Shown here in pieces: positions 28,842-37,377 of a DNA stretch of 53,339 bases. The stretch lies in assembly GCA_017535125.1 (NCBI GenBank), contig JAFXUS010000075.1, positions 1 to 53,339 of the forward strand, in the 5' to 3' direction. The notes beneath the pieces were generated by a model that saw only the letters and a program-made list of their open reading frames with translations, did not search any database and was not told where the DNA came from. Source of the stretch: Bacteroidales bacterium. Its GTDB lineage: Bacteria > Bacteroidota > Bacteroidia > Bacteroidales > UBA932. The translations under genes were made by a program, and so were the position numbers. Each line of letters opens with the position of its first letter. Within the stretch, counting starts at the first letter, position 1.

Positions 28842-29843
28842 ATGAAAGTAGCTATCGTAGGTGCAAGCGGAGCCGTGGGACAGGAGTTCCTGCGGGTCCT
28901 CGACGAACGCAATTTCCCCATGGACGAACTGGTGCTCTTCGGCTCCGAACGGAGCGCAGGGACCAAATATACTTTCCGCGGGAAGGAATATGAAGTGAAG
29001 CTGCTCCAGCACAACGACGACTTCAAGGGCGTGGACTACGCCTTCGTGTCGGCCGGCGCCTCCACTTCCAAGGAATTCGCGGAAACCATCACCAAGCACG
29101 GCGCCGTGATGATCGACAACTCCAGCGCCTTCCGCATGGACGCCGACGTGCCCCTCGTGGTGCCTGAATGCAACGCCGAGGACGCCCTGGTGCGCCCGCG
29201 CGGCATCATCGCCAACCCGAACTGCACCACCATCATGATGGTCGTGGTGCTCAAGCCCATCGAGCAGCTTTCCCACATCACGCGCATCCACGTGGCCAGC
29301 TACCAGTCCGCCTCCGGCGCCGGCGCGCAGGCCATGGCCGAGCTGCAGCAGCAGTACAAGGAAATCGTCGAGGGCAAGCCCGTCACGGTGAAGAAATTCG
29401 CCTACCAGCTGGCCTACAACGTCATTCCGCAGATTGACGTCTTCCAGGACAACGGCTACACCAAGGAGGAGATGAAGATGTTCAACGAGACCCGCAAGAT
29501 CCTCCACTCCGACGTGCGCTGCAGCGCGATGTGCGTGCGCATCTCTTCGCTGCGCTCCCACTCCGAGGCCGTGTGGATCGAGACAGAGAAGCCGCTCTCC
29601 GTGGAGCAGGTGCAGGTGGCCATCGCCGCCGCCCCGGGCGTGACGCTGCAGGACGATCCGTCCACGCAGACCTATCCGATGCCGCTCTTCACCGGCGGCA
29701 AGGACGACGTCTATGTGGGCCGTGTCCGCAAGGACCTCGCCAACGACAACGGCATCACCCTCTGGCTCTCAGGCGACCAGATCAAGAAGGGCGCAGCGCT
29801 CAACGCCGTCCAGATTGCAGAATATCTGATTTCCAAGAAATAA
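28842..29843 (+). CDS. asd: Aspartate-semialdehyde dehydrogenase
   Basis: Reduces aspartyl phosphate to the semialdehyde, the branch point to lysine, methionine and threonine. The 333-residue protein has the NADP loop [14 protein letters not shown], the catalytic cysteine in NPNCTTIMM, and the histidine-containing RSHSEAVW segment. It lies in the thr cluster and also supplies the lysA and metX branches encoded on the other strand. It overlaps purU by 1 nt (TAATG). Confidence 0.96.
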   Translation: MKVAIVGASGAVGQEFLRVLDERNFPMDELVLFGSERSAGTKYTFRGKEYEVKLLQHNDDFKGVDYAFVSAGASTSKEFAETITKHGAVMIDNSSAFRMDADVPLVVPECNAEDALVRPRGIIANPNCTTIMMVVVLKPIEQLSHITRIHVASYQSASGAGAQAMAELQQQYKEIVEGKPVTVKKFAYQLAYNVIPQIDVFQDNGYTKEEMKMFNETRKILHSDVRCSAMCVRISSLRSHSEAVWIETEKPLSVEQVQVAIAAAPGVTLQDDPSTQTYPMPLFTGGKDDVYVGRVRKDLANDNGITLWLSGDQIKKGAALNAVQIAEYLISKK

Positions 29844-30709
29844 TGACAGACAGCAAGGCGATTCTTCTGCTTCACTGCCCTGACCGGCAAGGCATCATCA
29901 CGGACGTGACAGCCTTTATCACCCGGAACCACGGCAATATCGTATATCTCGACCAGTACGTCGACACCATCGACGGCCGGCTTTTCATGCGTATCGAGTG
30001 GGAACTCAAGGAGTTCCGTATCCCGCGCGAGCACATCAAGGAAGCCGTCGATGACCTGTTCGCCGAGCGCTACGAGATGTACACCAGCCTCGCGTTCAGC
30101 GACGAGCGGCCGCGCATGGCCATTTTCGTGAGCAAGATGAGCCACTGCCTCTACGACCTGCTGGCCCGCTACCGCGCAGGCGAATGGGAGGTCGACATCC
30201 CCTGTATCATCAGCAACCACGAGGACCTGCGCTTCATCGCCGACCAGTTCGGCATTCCTTTCTATGTGTGGAGCATCGCGCCGGACAAATCCAACCGGGA
30301 GCAGGTGGAACGCGAGGAAATGGAGCTGCTGGAGCGCGAGCACATCAGTTTCATGGTGCTGGCGCGCTACATGCAGGTGATCAGCGATGAAATGATCGAG
30401 CGCTACCCGCACCATATCATCAACATCCACCATTCCTTCCTGCCGGCCTTCGTGGGGGCGAAGCCCTATCATCAGGCTTACGAGCGCGGTGTCAAGATCA
30501 TCGGTGCCACGAGCCACTACGTCACGCGCGAGCTGGACGCCGGCCCCATCATCGAGCAGGACGTGGTGCGCATCAGCCACAAGGACACGCCCGACAGCCT
30601 CGTGCTGAAGGGGCGCGACCTGGAGAAGATCGTCCTGAGCCGGGCGGTCTCCAAGCACATTGAGCGGAAAATCCTGACCTACAAGAACCGGACGATCGTC
30701 TTCGGTTAG
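29843..30709 (+). CDS. purU: Formyltetrahydrofolate deformylase
   Basis: Hydrolyses 10-formyl-THF to formate and THF, balancing one-carbon units. The 288-residue protein has an N-terminal ACT domain (LLLHCPDRQGIITDVTAFI) and a C-terminal formyltransferase fold with NIHHSFLPAFVGAKPYHQA and THYV-like GATSHYVTRELDAGPII, which carry the catalytic Asn, His and Asp. I chose the ATG at 29843, one base into the asd stop; longer frames only overlap asd. Its place in a threonine operon may link glycine and one-carbon metabolism (inference). Confidence 0.95.
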   Translation: MTDSKAILLLHCPDRQGIITDVTAFITRNHGNIVYLDQYVDTIDGRLFMRIEWELKEFRIPREHIKEAVDDLFAERYEMYTSLAFSDERPRMAIFVSKMSHCLYDLLARYRAGEWEVDIPCIISNHEDLRFIADQFGIPFYVWSIAPDKSNREQVEREEMELLEREHISFMVLARYMQVISDEMIERYPHHIINIHHSFLPAFVGAKPYHQAYERGVKIIGATSHYVTRELDAGPIIEQDVVRISHKDTPDSLVLKGRDLEKIVLSRAVSKHIERKILTYKNRTIVFG

Positions 30710-30717
30710 GCGCCTGC

Positions 30718-31149
30718 ATGGACGAGCAGCGAAAGCGAATTGAAGTCGTGGCGGCGATCATCCGCCGGGGTGACAAGTTTTTTGCCACCCAGCGGGGCTA
30801 TGGCGACTGGAAAGACTGGTGGGAATTCCCGGGCGGGAAGATGGAGCCGGGCGAGACGCCCGAAGAAGCGCTCCTCCGCGAAATCCGCGAAGAGCTGGAT
30901 GCCGAAATCCGCATCGACAAATTTCTATACACCGTGGACTGGGATTATCCCAAATTTCACCTGACCATGCATTGCTATATGGCCTCCCTGCTGGGCGAAT
31001 CCCTTCATCTGAACGAGCACGAAGCCGCCCGCTGGCTGTCCCGGGAGGAGATTCATTCCGTCCGCTGGCTCCCTGCCGACGAAATCCTGCTGCCGCTGAT
31101 CGCGGAAGAACTGGAGGTGGATGGAGATTCCGGGTCAAGCCCGGAATGA
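30718..31149 (+). CDS. NUDIX hydrolase, MutT-like
   Basis: A 143-residue NUDIX protein of the 8-oxo-dGTPase/CTP pyrophosphohydrolase type. The box GGKMEPGETPEEALLREIRE, followed by ELDAEI, matches GX5EX7REUXEEXGU except that Asp replaces the final Gly, so hydrolysis is likely but the substrate is uncertain. The last residues (GDSGSSPE) and the stop codon are encoded by a palindromic repeat (31126-31150), so the original C-terminus was probably altered. It lies 8 nt after purU. Confidence 0.88.
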   Translation: MDEQRKRIEVVAAIIRRGDKFFATQRGYGDWKDWWEFPGGKMEPGETPEEALLREIREELDAEIRIDKFLYTVDWDYPKFHLTMHCYMASLLGESLHLNEHEAARWLSREEIHSVRWLPADEILLPLIAEELEVDGDSGSSPE

Positions 31150-31150
31150 C
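31126..31150. repeat. 25-bp palindromic repeat, copy 2 (perfect stem)
   Basis: The arms ATTCCGGG and CCCGGAAT pair perfectly around TCAAG. The copy overlaps the end of the NUDIX gene and provides its TGA stop. Confidence 0.65.
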
Positions 31151-31182
31151 TCAGGGTGTCGGAGCGAAGCGACGCAGGGGGT

Positions 31183-31209
31183 CCGGGGGGAACGCCACCC
31201 GGTCATTTT
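31183..31209 (+). terminator. Possible terminator after the thr cluster
   Basis: CCGGG and CCCGG enclose GG/CC pairs and an AACG tetraloop (stem 31183-31202, one mismatch), followed by TCATTTT. It lies between the convergent NUDIX and pgeF genes. The U-run is short, so strength is uncertain. Confidence 0.4.
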
Positions 31210-31891
31210 AAATCAGTCGGATAAAACTGGTGGTGCGGCCGCAGGTGATGCCTTCGCGACGCGCGGAGAAGAACGAGGGGTCGGTGTAGGAATCGACGCC
31301 GGCGACCTGGATGCAGGCGGCCGGAACGCCGGCTTCCTGCAGGAGCCAGCGGTTCGCCTTGAACAGATCGAGATGGTGCCCGTCGGCCATGGGGATGCCG
31401 CTGAAGCCCGGGCTGAAAGACCAGATGTCCTCCAGCGGGAAATTCTGCTCCTTGAAGAACTGGACGACTTCCTCCCCCACCTGGAAACTTGCCGGACCGA
31501 TGGCGGGTCCGATGGCCACCCGGATATCTTCCGGACGGCAGCCGAAGGTCTGCTTCATCACGAACAGCACCTTCTGCGAAATGCGCTGCACCGTCCCCTT
31601 CCAGCCGGAATGGACCGCCGCGACCACGCGGTGCTGCGGATCGTACATCAGGATGGGCACGCAGTCCGCCGTGTGTACGCCGATGGCGCAGCCCGGCAGG
31701 GCCGTCACCAGCGCATCATAGCCCTCCAGCTCCTCGCGGCGCATGTCCGGACGGTCCACCACGGCCACACGGAAACCGTGGACCTGATGGCCCAGGATGA
31801 CGGGATATGGAAGGACGGAATCCCGGCGGGTGGAGAAAGCCTCGGCACCCGGACCGAGATCATATTGCAGAAGCGTGCTGTCAGTCATCAT
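31208..31891 (-). CDS. pgeF: Peptidoglycan editing factor / purine nucleoside phosphorylase, YfiH family
   Basis: A 227-residue multicopper-oxidase-like (YfiH/LACC1) protein. Family members edit peptidoglycan composition or act as purine nucleoside phosphorylases/adenosine deaminases. The conserved zinc ligands appear as GHQVHG, TADCVPIL and AVHSGWKGT. A TATCTTTG box (31907-31900) lies about 9 nt upstream of the ATG, so it may have its own promoter, although no clear -33 box is seen. It follows the DUF1460 gene by 42 nt. Confidence 0.9.
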   Translation of the reverse strand: MMTDSTLLQYDLGPGAEAFSTRRDSVLPYPVILGHQVHGFRVAVVDRPDMRREELEGYDALVTALPGCAIGVHTADCVPILMYDPQHRVVAAVHSGWKGTVQRISQKVLFVMKQTFGCRPEDIRVAIGPAIGPASFQVGEEVVQFFKEQNFPLEDIWSFSPGFSGIPMADGHHLDLFKANRWLLQEAGVPAACIQVAGVDSYTDPSFFSARREGITCGRTTSFIRLI

Positions 31892-31899
31892 TGCGAGAA

Positions 31900-31907
31900 C
31901 AAAGATA
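31900..31907 (-). promoter_or_regulatory. -7 box for pgeF
   Basis: An exact TATCTTTG on the minus strand, just before the pgeF start. A matching TTG at the right distance is not evident. Confidence 0.4.
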
Positions 31908-31933
31908 CGCTTTTTTCAGCAAAAACGGACCGC

Positions 31934-32803
31934 TTATTCGGCCACACGCAGCACGGAAATGCCGGTCGCGCGCTTATTCGCCTGAAGATAAGCATGAAGC
32001 GTACGCGGCTCGACGATCACTTTTTTCGCAGAGGTCGAGGCATGGATGAATCCAAGCGGAGCGCCGGGCTTCTCGCGGTACGCGATGACGACGTGGGAAT
32101 AGTCCAGACCTTCGATTGACGTGGCCAGGCAGAGTATGTCGCCGCTCCGGATGCGGTCCTCCACCTCGGAGAGCTGCTCCTTCGGAATATACCGGCGGGG
32201 CAGTTCGTTCACGCGCGCTTCCATGGCGCGGATCTGCCGGAGATTCTCCCTGGCATAGAAAGATTCCCCTTTCAGCGGAGCGTAGCTGTCCGGATGCGTG
32301 GACATGTAATCAATCGGGCGCGTGTCCGGCACGCCGCCCAGCTCCTCCGTGACGTCCCGGAAGAAGCCGTTCCGCTCGCCCTGCCGTATCCATTCCGTCG
32401 TGTAATGCAGCCGGGAGGCGTATCCGTCCACGACACCGTCGCGGTAACGCGTCTGCCGGAGCGTGCGCGCCAGGTCCTCGAAGGTCGCGAGCGGACCGCA
32501 GCGCTGCACGGTGCGCACGAGGCCCAGGCAGGTCTCGGCGAAGAGGATGCAGTCCGTCCGGGTCAGGTAGATCCGGAGCCGCTCTTCCCTGCCCTCCTGC
32601 GTGCCGGCCTCGTAGGGCTGATCCAGCAGCGCCTTGGCGGCCAGGACCATCTGCGAAGCGGCGTCCTGCTTCTGCGAAGCGGCCAGCCGCTCCAGGACAA
32701 TCTTCCCCAGCGCGATGTCGTCCGCGGTGGATGAGTAGTCCTGCGCGCCTGCGGGGTGCAGGAACAGGAGCAGCGAGGCCAAAATGAACAGATATCTCCT
32801 CAT
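31934..32803 (-). CDS. DUF1460 secreted amidase-like protein
   Basis: A 289-residue protein with a Sec signal peptide (RRYLFILASLLLFLHPAGA, cleavage probably after AGA). It belongs to the DUF1460 family, described as N-acetylmuramoyl-L-alanine amidase-like with an NlpC/P60-type fold. The likely catalytic cysteine is in RTDCILFAETCL near residue 84 and the histidine in DYSHVVIAY near residue 237. It should act in the periplasm on peptidoglycan or on murein fragments. It lies 40 nt after the receiver/PEP-binding gene, with the third palindromic repeat in that gap. Being next to pgeF suggests a cell-wall pair (inference). Confidence 0.85.
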   Translation of the reverse strand: MRRYLFILASLLLFLHPAGAQDYSSTADDIALGKIVLERLAASQKQDAASQMVLAAKALLDQPYEAGTQEGREERLRIYLTRTDCILFAETCLGLVRTVQRCGPLATFEDLARTLRQTRYRDGVVDGYASRLHYTTEWIRQGERNGFFRDVTEELGGVPDTRPIDYMSTHPDSYAPLKGESFYARENLRQIRAMEARVNELPRRYIPKEQLSEVEDRIRSGDILCLATSIEGLDYSHVVIAYREKPGAPLGFIHASTSAKKVIVEPRTLHAYLQANKRATGISVLRVAE

Positions 32804-32810
32804 TCTTAAA

Positions 32811-32835
32811 GATTCCGGATCAAGTCCGGAATGAC
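32811..32835. repeat. 25-bp palindromic repeat, copy 3 (compensatory change)
   Basis: The arms ATTCCGGA and TCCGGAAT pair perfectly around TCAAG. Compared with copy 2, both arms change together (G to A and C to T), which keeps the stem and supports selection for structure. Confidence 0.65.
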
Positions 32836-32843
32836 TAGAGAGA

Positions 32844-35786
32844 TTACTTTATCAGAGCACGGCCCGTGCGGCCGTCAATGCAGATCTTGAGATCTTCGTC
32901 GAAGTGCACCTGGCGGACGTATTCCGTCTCGTAGGCCGCGGGCATGGCGTCCAGGCGCGCCACGTCGAAGCACTCGCCCTCGCGGGCGTAGGGATTGACG
33001 TTGACGTAGCCGGCGTTGAAAGACGTCATGTTCTGGAAGAAATGCGTACCCTGGCTGGGGTCCACGCGGAAATTCTCCAGGCAGCACTCCACGATGGCGC
33101 GGGCCTCGGAGATGTCGCTCCACTGCACCGGCACGCCCAGCGTCGGAATGCTGGAGCCCCAGCGGCCGTAGCCCACCAGGACATAGTTGCGTCCTTCCTG
33201 CCGCATCCGGGCATTGAGCGCCTTGAGTTCGGCGGCCATTTCACGCGTCTTGAGCACGTCGAACGCGGACTCCCGCAGGTACACGACGTCGCGCACGCCC
33301 TGGATCCACCCGGGACCGATGGCACTGCCGGAGCTGATCAGGGCCCCGTCGGTGTCGATGCCGTTCCAGTCCACCTCGGCGTCCAGGCCGTCGGCGGAGA
33401 TGGGCCGCACCTGAAGGACGTTGAAGATGGCAGGACTGTCGGGACCGACGTCCAGGTTGGCGGCGAACTCGATCTCGACGCCGCACTTCACTTCCTTCTG
33501 CGTAATCTCGAGCAGTTCGTTCAGGATGTCCGCAAGCGGGAAGGTGTTGTATTTGAGAATGTGCGCGAAGGTGACGAATTTCGGCCCGGCGGGAGCCGGG
33601 GAATCCACCATGCGCTGGTTTTCGTAGTCATAGGTGGAGACCACCTTGGCGAAGTTGCGGAACTCGCCGCAGTCCGTGATGGGGATGCGGTCCAGGTTGA
33701 CCGCGTCATCGACGGAGGTCTTGAATTTGTCCGGCTGCAGGTCGAGCGCATACATGGCCTGCTGCGTCTCGGTCATCACCAGCTCCGGCGTGGACGTCTG
33801 CAGGACGTTGCGCGGGTACTTCGGTGAGAAGCGGAGCACCTGGTCGCCGTCCACGACGGCTTTGCCCAGGCCCAGGGCGATCTTGGCGACGCCGTCCTCC
33901 GGCGTCTCATAGCCGATCGGGTAGAAATTGACCGAACGGGCCACGCCCGAGAAGGTCGGGAAGAAATGGCCCCGGTCCTCGCTGCCGCAGATCTCCTGCA
34001 GCACGATGGCCATCTTCTCCTCGGACAGCACGTTGGCCGTGGCCGTGATATAGCCTCTCGACGAGGCGAAATACACGGACGCATAGACGCTCTTGATGGC
34101 CTTGGAGAGCAGGCGGAGCTGCTGGTCCTCGTTCTCCGTGTGCGGGATCATATAGGTCGAATAGACCCCCGCAAACGGCTGGTAGTAAGAATCTTCCAGC
34201 TTCGACGAAGAGCGGACGGCCAGCGGTTTGCGGACGTTGCGGATGAAGACGCGCAGCGCTTCGGTCAGCTCCTGCGGGAGCGTTGACGCCACGAATTCGG
34301 AAAGGATCTCGGCGTCCGACAGGTCGGAGTTGATGACGTATTTCAAGCCGTTCTCCCGGATGAAGCGGTCGAAGAACTCCGTCGTGATCACGAGGGTCCG
34401 CGGCACGAGCACGCGTACGTCCTCCCACTTGTCGTAGAGGTCGTACTTCTGGAGAATGTGGTTCAGGAACGCGAGACCGCGCGCCTTGCCACCCAGCGAA
34501 CCGGAACCGATGCGGGAGAACCAGATGGCGTCGTTGTATGATTCGGGATCGAAGCGCGCCACCACGCCGAGGCCCTGGCTGATGCGGTAGTCGCGTATCA
34601 TGCGGAGATTCATCTCGCGCACGTGCGCCACGTCCTCGTCGGAATGGATGCGGATCGGCTTGAACATGTCACCGATCGAGAAAATACCGCGGCCGTAGAG
34701 CCAGCGGGAAATGTAATTCTTGTCTGCGAGCTTGCGCAGTTCGCGGTCGGACATGGCGGCGATCACCTGCTCGAACTCGTAGAGGTTGCGTGCCCGCGCG
34801 GTCACGAGACCCGTGGCCGGATCGGTCACGACGAAGTCGCCGAAGCCGAATTCCCGGCCGATGTAATCCGACACCTCCTGGGTGAGGGTCTTGGAACGCT
34901 TGTGCACGAAACCCACGCCCAGCTGCTCGGCCACGGCGCGCATGCTTTCCTGCGAAGACTGCATCAGGAAAGGCAGCATCGGATCCTCTTTGCGCACCAT
35001 GCGGCAGAGGTCGATACCGGCGTCGATCTTCTCCTGCTCCGGCTTGTCGCCCTTGTGCAGGACGAAGCCGATGTCGGAGATGATGCCGATCATGTTGGAC
35101 TTGTATTTCTGATAATAGTCATAGGCCTCGTCGTAGCACGTGGCCATGAGAATCTTGGGCCGGGCGCGCTTGCGGAGGAACTGCTGCTCCTCGTTGAGCG
35201 CATCGCGCACCGCCTCGCTGTTCTGCTGGAGCACGAGGCGGTACAGCAGCGGCAGATAAGTCGAATAATAACGCACGGAGTCCTCCACAAGCAGGATCAC
35301 GCGGGCGCCCATCTCCAGGCAGTCATGCTCGGCGTTGAGCTTGTCCTCGAGGAGCTTGATGATGGCGATGAGCACGTCGGTGCTGTTGTTCCAGCAAAAC
35401 ACATAGTCGATGCCGGCGTGGTCACAGTCCGCGATCTTGCGATAGATCTCCCGGGAGAACGAAGAGAGCAGGACGATCGGCGTGTCCGGCGCGAGCTTCT
35501 TCGCTTCCAGCGAGAAGGAGAACACGTCGAACTTGCCGACATTGTACATCGTGATGATGAGATCGAAGCCCTTCCCTTCCTTGAGCACCTCGAGCGCGTC
35601 CAGCGTGGACTCGGCCCGCACGATGGCGGGCGGGTTGCTCAGGTTCAGCTCGGAGTACTCCTGCGTGATCAGGGCTTCGATGTGTCCGTCCTCCTCCAGG
35701 GAGAAACTGTCATAATTGTTACAAACCAGGAGGATTCGGCGAATCCTCCTGGCCATTAATTGTGTGTAATCCGTGTTGTTGCTCAT
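32844..35786 (-). CDS. Receiver-domain / PEP-pyruvate-binding (PPDK_N) fusion protein
   Basis: A 980-residue cytoplasmic protein. Residues 14-150 look like a degenerate receiver domain: the acceptor position reads LIITMYNVG with no Asp. Residues about 160-310 form a second receiver with the acidic pair E168/D169 (LLVEDS), an acceptor D238 (IISDIGF) and a later Lys (VHKRSK). From about 428 (SLGGKARGLAFL) a PEP/pyruvate-dikinase N-terminal ATP-binding domain follows, with RSSSKLEDSYYQPFAGVYST near 525-544. The phosphohistidine swivel and PEP-binding barrel of PpsA/PPDK are missing, so it is not a complete PEP synthase. It starts 3 nt after gdhA, so regulation of central carbon/nitrogen flux is plausible, but its function is unknown. 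Confidence 0.82.
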   Translation of the reverse strand: MSNNTDYTQLMARRIRRILLVCNNYDSFSLEEDGHIEALITQEYSELNLSNPPAIVRAESTLDALEVLKEGKGFDLIITMYNVGKFDVFSFSLEAKKLAPDTPIVLLSSFSREIYRKIADCDHAGIDYVFCWNNSTDVLIAIIKLLEDKLNAEHDCLEMGARVILLVEDSVRYYSTYLPLLYRLVLQQNSEAVRDALNEEQQFLRKRARPKILMATCYDEAYDYYQKYKSNMIGIISDIGFVLHKGDKPEQEKIDAGIDLCRMVRKEDPMLPFLMQSSQESMRAVAEQLGVGFVHKRSKTLTQEVSDYIGREFGFGDFVVTDPATGLVTARARNLYEFEQVIAAMSDRELRKLADKNYISRWLYGRGIFSIGDMFKPIRIHSDEDVAHVREMNLRMIRDYRISQGLGVVARFDPESYNDAIWFSRIGSGSLGGKARGLAFLNHILQKYDLYDKWEDVRVLVPRTLVITTEFFDRFIRENGLKYVINSDLSDAEILSEFVASTLPQELTEALRVFIRNVRKPLAVRSSSKLEDSYYQPFAGVYSTYMIPHTENEDQQLRLLSKAIKSVYASVYFASSRGYITATANVLSEEKMAIVLQEICGSEDRGHFFPTFSGVARSVNFYPIGYETPEDGVAKIALGLGKAVVDGDQVLRFSPKYPRNVLQTSTPELVMTETQQAMYALDLQPDKFKTSVDDAVNLDRIPITDCGEFRNFAKVVSTYDYENQRMVDSPAPAGPKFVTFAHILKYNTFPLADILNELLEITQKEVKCGVEIEFAANLDVGPDSPAIFNVLQVRPISADGLDAEVDWNGIDTDGALISSGSAIGPGWIQGVRDVVYLRESAFDVLKTREMAAELKALNARMRQEGRNYVLVGYGRWGSSIPTLGVPVQWSDISEARAIVECCLENFRVDPSQGTHFFQNMTSFNAGYVNVNPYAREGECFDVARLDAMPAAYETEYVRQVHFDEDLKICIDGRTGRALIK
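35726..35752 (-). repeat. Perfect 12-bp inverted repeat inside the fusion-gene 5' end
   Basis: CCAGGAGGATTC and GAATCCTCCTGG flank a 3-nt loop, within codons about 12-20 of the receiver/PEP-binding gene. The first arm contains AGGAGG on the mRNA strand, 35-40 nt after the annotated start. It could be a regulatory hairpin in the mRNA, or a chance result of the Arg-Arg-Ile codons it encodes. Confidence 0.5.
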
Positions 35787-35789
35787 AGA

Positions 35790-37145
35790 TTAAACCAAAC
35801 CCTGGTCCACCATCGCGTTGGCCACCTTGATGAAGCCGGCGAGGTTGGCACCCTTGACGTAGTTGACGTAGCCGTCCTCCTCGGTGCCGTACTTCAGGCA
35901 GGCAGCGTGGATGTCGGACATGATACGGTGCAGGTGCTGGTCGACTTCTTCGGAGGTCCACTTCTGGCGGATCGAGTTCTGGGTCATCTCCAGACCGGAC
36001 GTCGCCACGCCGCCGGCGTTGGACGCCTTACCCGGCGAGTAGAGCATCTTGTGGCTCTGGAAGATGGAGATGGCCTCAGGCGTGGAGGGCATGTTCGCAC
36101 CCTCGACGACGCACCAGCAGCCGCCCTTCACCAGGTTCTCCGCATCGGCCTTCTCGATTTCGTTCTGCGTGGCGCAAGGGAGCGCGATGTCGCAGGGAAT
36201 GCGCCAGGGACGCTCGCCCGGGAAATACTGGGCCTTGGGATACTTGGTGACATATTCTTTGATACGGCCGCGACGGACGTTCTTGAGCTCGAGCACGAAT
36301 TTGTGCTTCTCCTCGTCGAAGCCGTCAGGATCGTAGATAAAGCCGTCGGAATCGGAAAGCGTGACCACCTTGGCGCCCAGACGCATGGCCTTCTGGGCAG
36401 CATACTGGGCCACGTTGCCGGAGCCGGACACGACCACCGTCTTGCCCTCGAAGCTCTCCTTGCGGGTCGCGAGCATCTCCTGCGCGAAGTAGCAGACACC
36501 GTAACCGGTGGCCTCCGTGCGGAGCAGGCTGCCGCCCCAGTTGAGACCCTTGCCGGTCAGCGTGCCCGTGAACTCGTCGCGGAGGCGCTTGTACTGACCG
36601 AAGAGGAAGCCGACCTCGCGGCCGCCCACGCCGATGTCACCGGCCGGCACGTCCGTGTCGGCGCCGATGTGGCGGGACAGCTCGGTCATGAAGCTCTGGC
36701 AGAAACGCATCACCTCGGCGTCGGACTTGCCGCGCGGGCTGAAGTCGGAACCGCCCTTGCCGCCGCCCATCGGGAGCGTGGTCAGGGAGTTCTTGAACGT
36801 CTGCTCGAAAGCGAGGAACTTCAGGATGCTGAGGTTCACGCTGGCGTGGAAGCGGATACCGCCCTTGTACGGGCCGATCGCGCTGTTCATCTGCACGCGG
36901 TAGCCACGGTTGATGTGGATCTCGCCCTTGTCGTCGGTCCAGGGGACGCGGAACATGATGACGCGCTCCGGCTCGACCATGCGCTCGAGGATCTTGAGGT
37001 CCATCAGATGAGGATAAGAGGTGACATAAGGTGCTACACTTTCCACCACCTCACGGACAGCCTGGTGGAATTCCTTCTCGCCAGGGTTGCGTGCGATCAG
37101 TTCATCCATGAACCGGTCGACGTAGTTCTGTGTGAATTTGTCCAT
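35790..37145 (-). CDS. gdhA: Glutamate dehydrogenase, NADP-type hexameric
   Basis: Reductively aminates 2-oxoglutarate with ammonia. The 451-residue length and sequence fit the small hexameric biosynthetic class. Visible are the substrate/catalytic lysines in GPYKGGIRFH and LPMGGGKGGSDF, the PAGDIGVGGREVGF segment, and the nucleotide loop GSGNVAQYAAQ. NADP preference is inferred from the class. Its own promoter lies at 37200-37171, with palindromic TGTCA/TGACA sequence further upstream. The next gene follows after 3 nt. Together with glnN it gives this segment both routes of ammonia assimilation. Confidence 0.96.
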   Translation of the reverse strand: MDKFTQNYVDRFMDELIARNPGEKEFHQAVREVVESVAPYVTSYPHLMDLKILERMVEPERVIMFRVPWTDDKGEIHINRGYRVQMNSAIGPYKGGIRFHASVNLSILKFLAFEQTFKNSLTTLPMGGGKGGSDFSPRGKSDAEVMRFCQSFMTELSRHIGADTDVPAGDIGVGGREVGFLFGQYKRLRDEFTGTLTGKGLNWGGSLLRTEATGYGVCYFAQEMLATRKESFEGKTVVVSGSGNVAQYAAQKAMRLGAKVVTLSDSDGFIYDPDGFDEEKHKFVLELKNVRRGRIKEYVTKYPKAQYFPGERPWRIPCDIALPCATQNEIEKADAENLVKGGCWCVVEGANMPSTPEAISIFQSHKMLYSPGKASNAGGVATSGLEMTQNSIRQKWTSEEVDQHLHRIMSDIHAACLKYGTEEDGYVNYVKGANLAGFIKVANAMVDQGLV

Positions 37146-37170
37146 ACGTTGGGATTTAACTAACCGGATT

Positions 37171-37200
37171 CAAATGTAAGAAAAAATTTTAATAATTCAA
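37171..37200 (-). promoter_or_regulatory. Predicted gdhA promoter
   Basis: On the minus strand TTG (37200-37198), a 19-nt spacer and TACATTTG (37178-37171) match the Bacteroidetes consensus exactly. The start site would be about 20 nt before the ATG. Confidence 0.65.
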
Positions 37201-37218
37201 CATTTTCCACTGAAAAAA

Positions 37219-37235
37219 TGTCAGCAATTTTGACA
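37219..37235. promoter_or_regulatory. TGTCA-N7-TGACA palindrome between gdhA and hsp20
   Basis: An interrupted palindrome lies about 20 bp upstream of the gdhA -33 box and just ahead of the hsp20 -33 box. AAAATGTC recurs at 37236-37242 and again near 37285-37295. The arrangement suggests a dimeric regulator site for one or both divergent genes; the regulator is not known. Confidence 0.4.
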
Positions 37236-37242
37236 AAATGTC

Positions 37243-37272
37243 TTGAGTATCAATATATTATATGGTATTTTG
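37243..37272 (+). promoter_or_regulatory. Predicted hsp20 promoter
   Basis: TTG (37243-37245), 20 nt and TATTTTG (37266-37272) form a Bacteroidetes-like promoter, with one base fewer than consensus in the -7 box. It implies a 5' leader of roughly 105 nt, unusually long for this window. Confidence 0.45.
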
Positions 37273-37372
37273 CGACAGATTGTCCCAAAATGTCAGGTGG
37301 TCTGCGAATTGTAAGCATGTAAGGCGTCCCCCGGACGGGACGAAATGAAAAGTTAAACAACCTTTAAATGAT

Positions 37373-37377
37373 AGGAG
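37373..37377 (+). promoter_or_regulatory. Shine-Dalgarno sequence of hsp20
   Basis: AGGAG lies 8 nt before the ATG at 37386. Most other genes here lack such a site, as is usual in Bacteroidetes. It selects 37386 over the alternative start at 37368. Confidence 0.6.
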
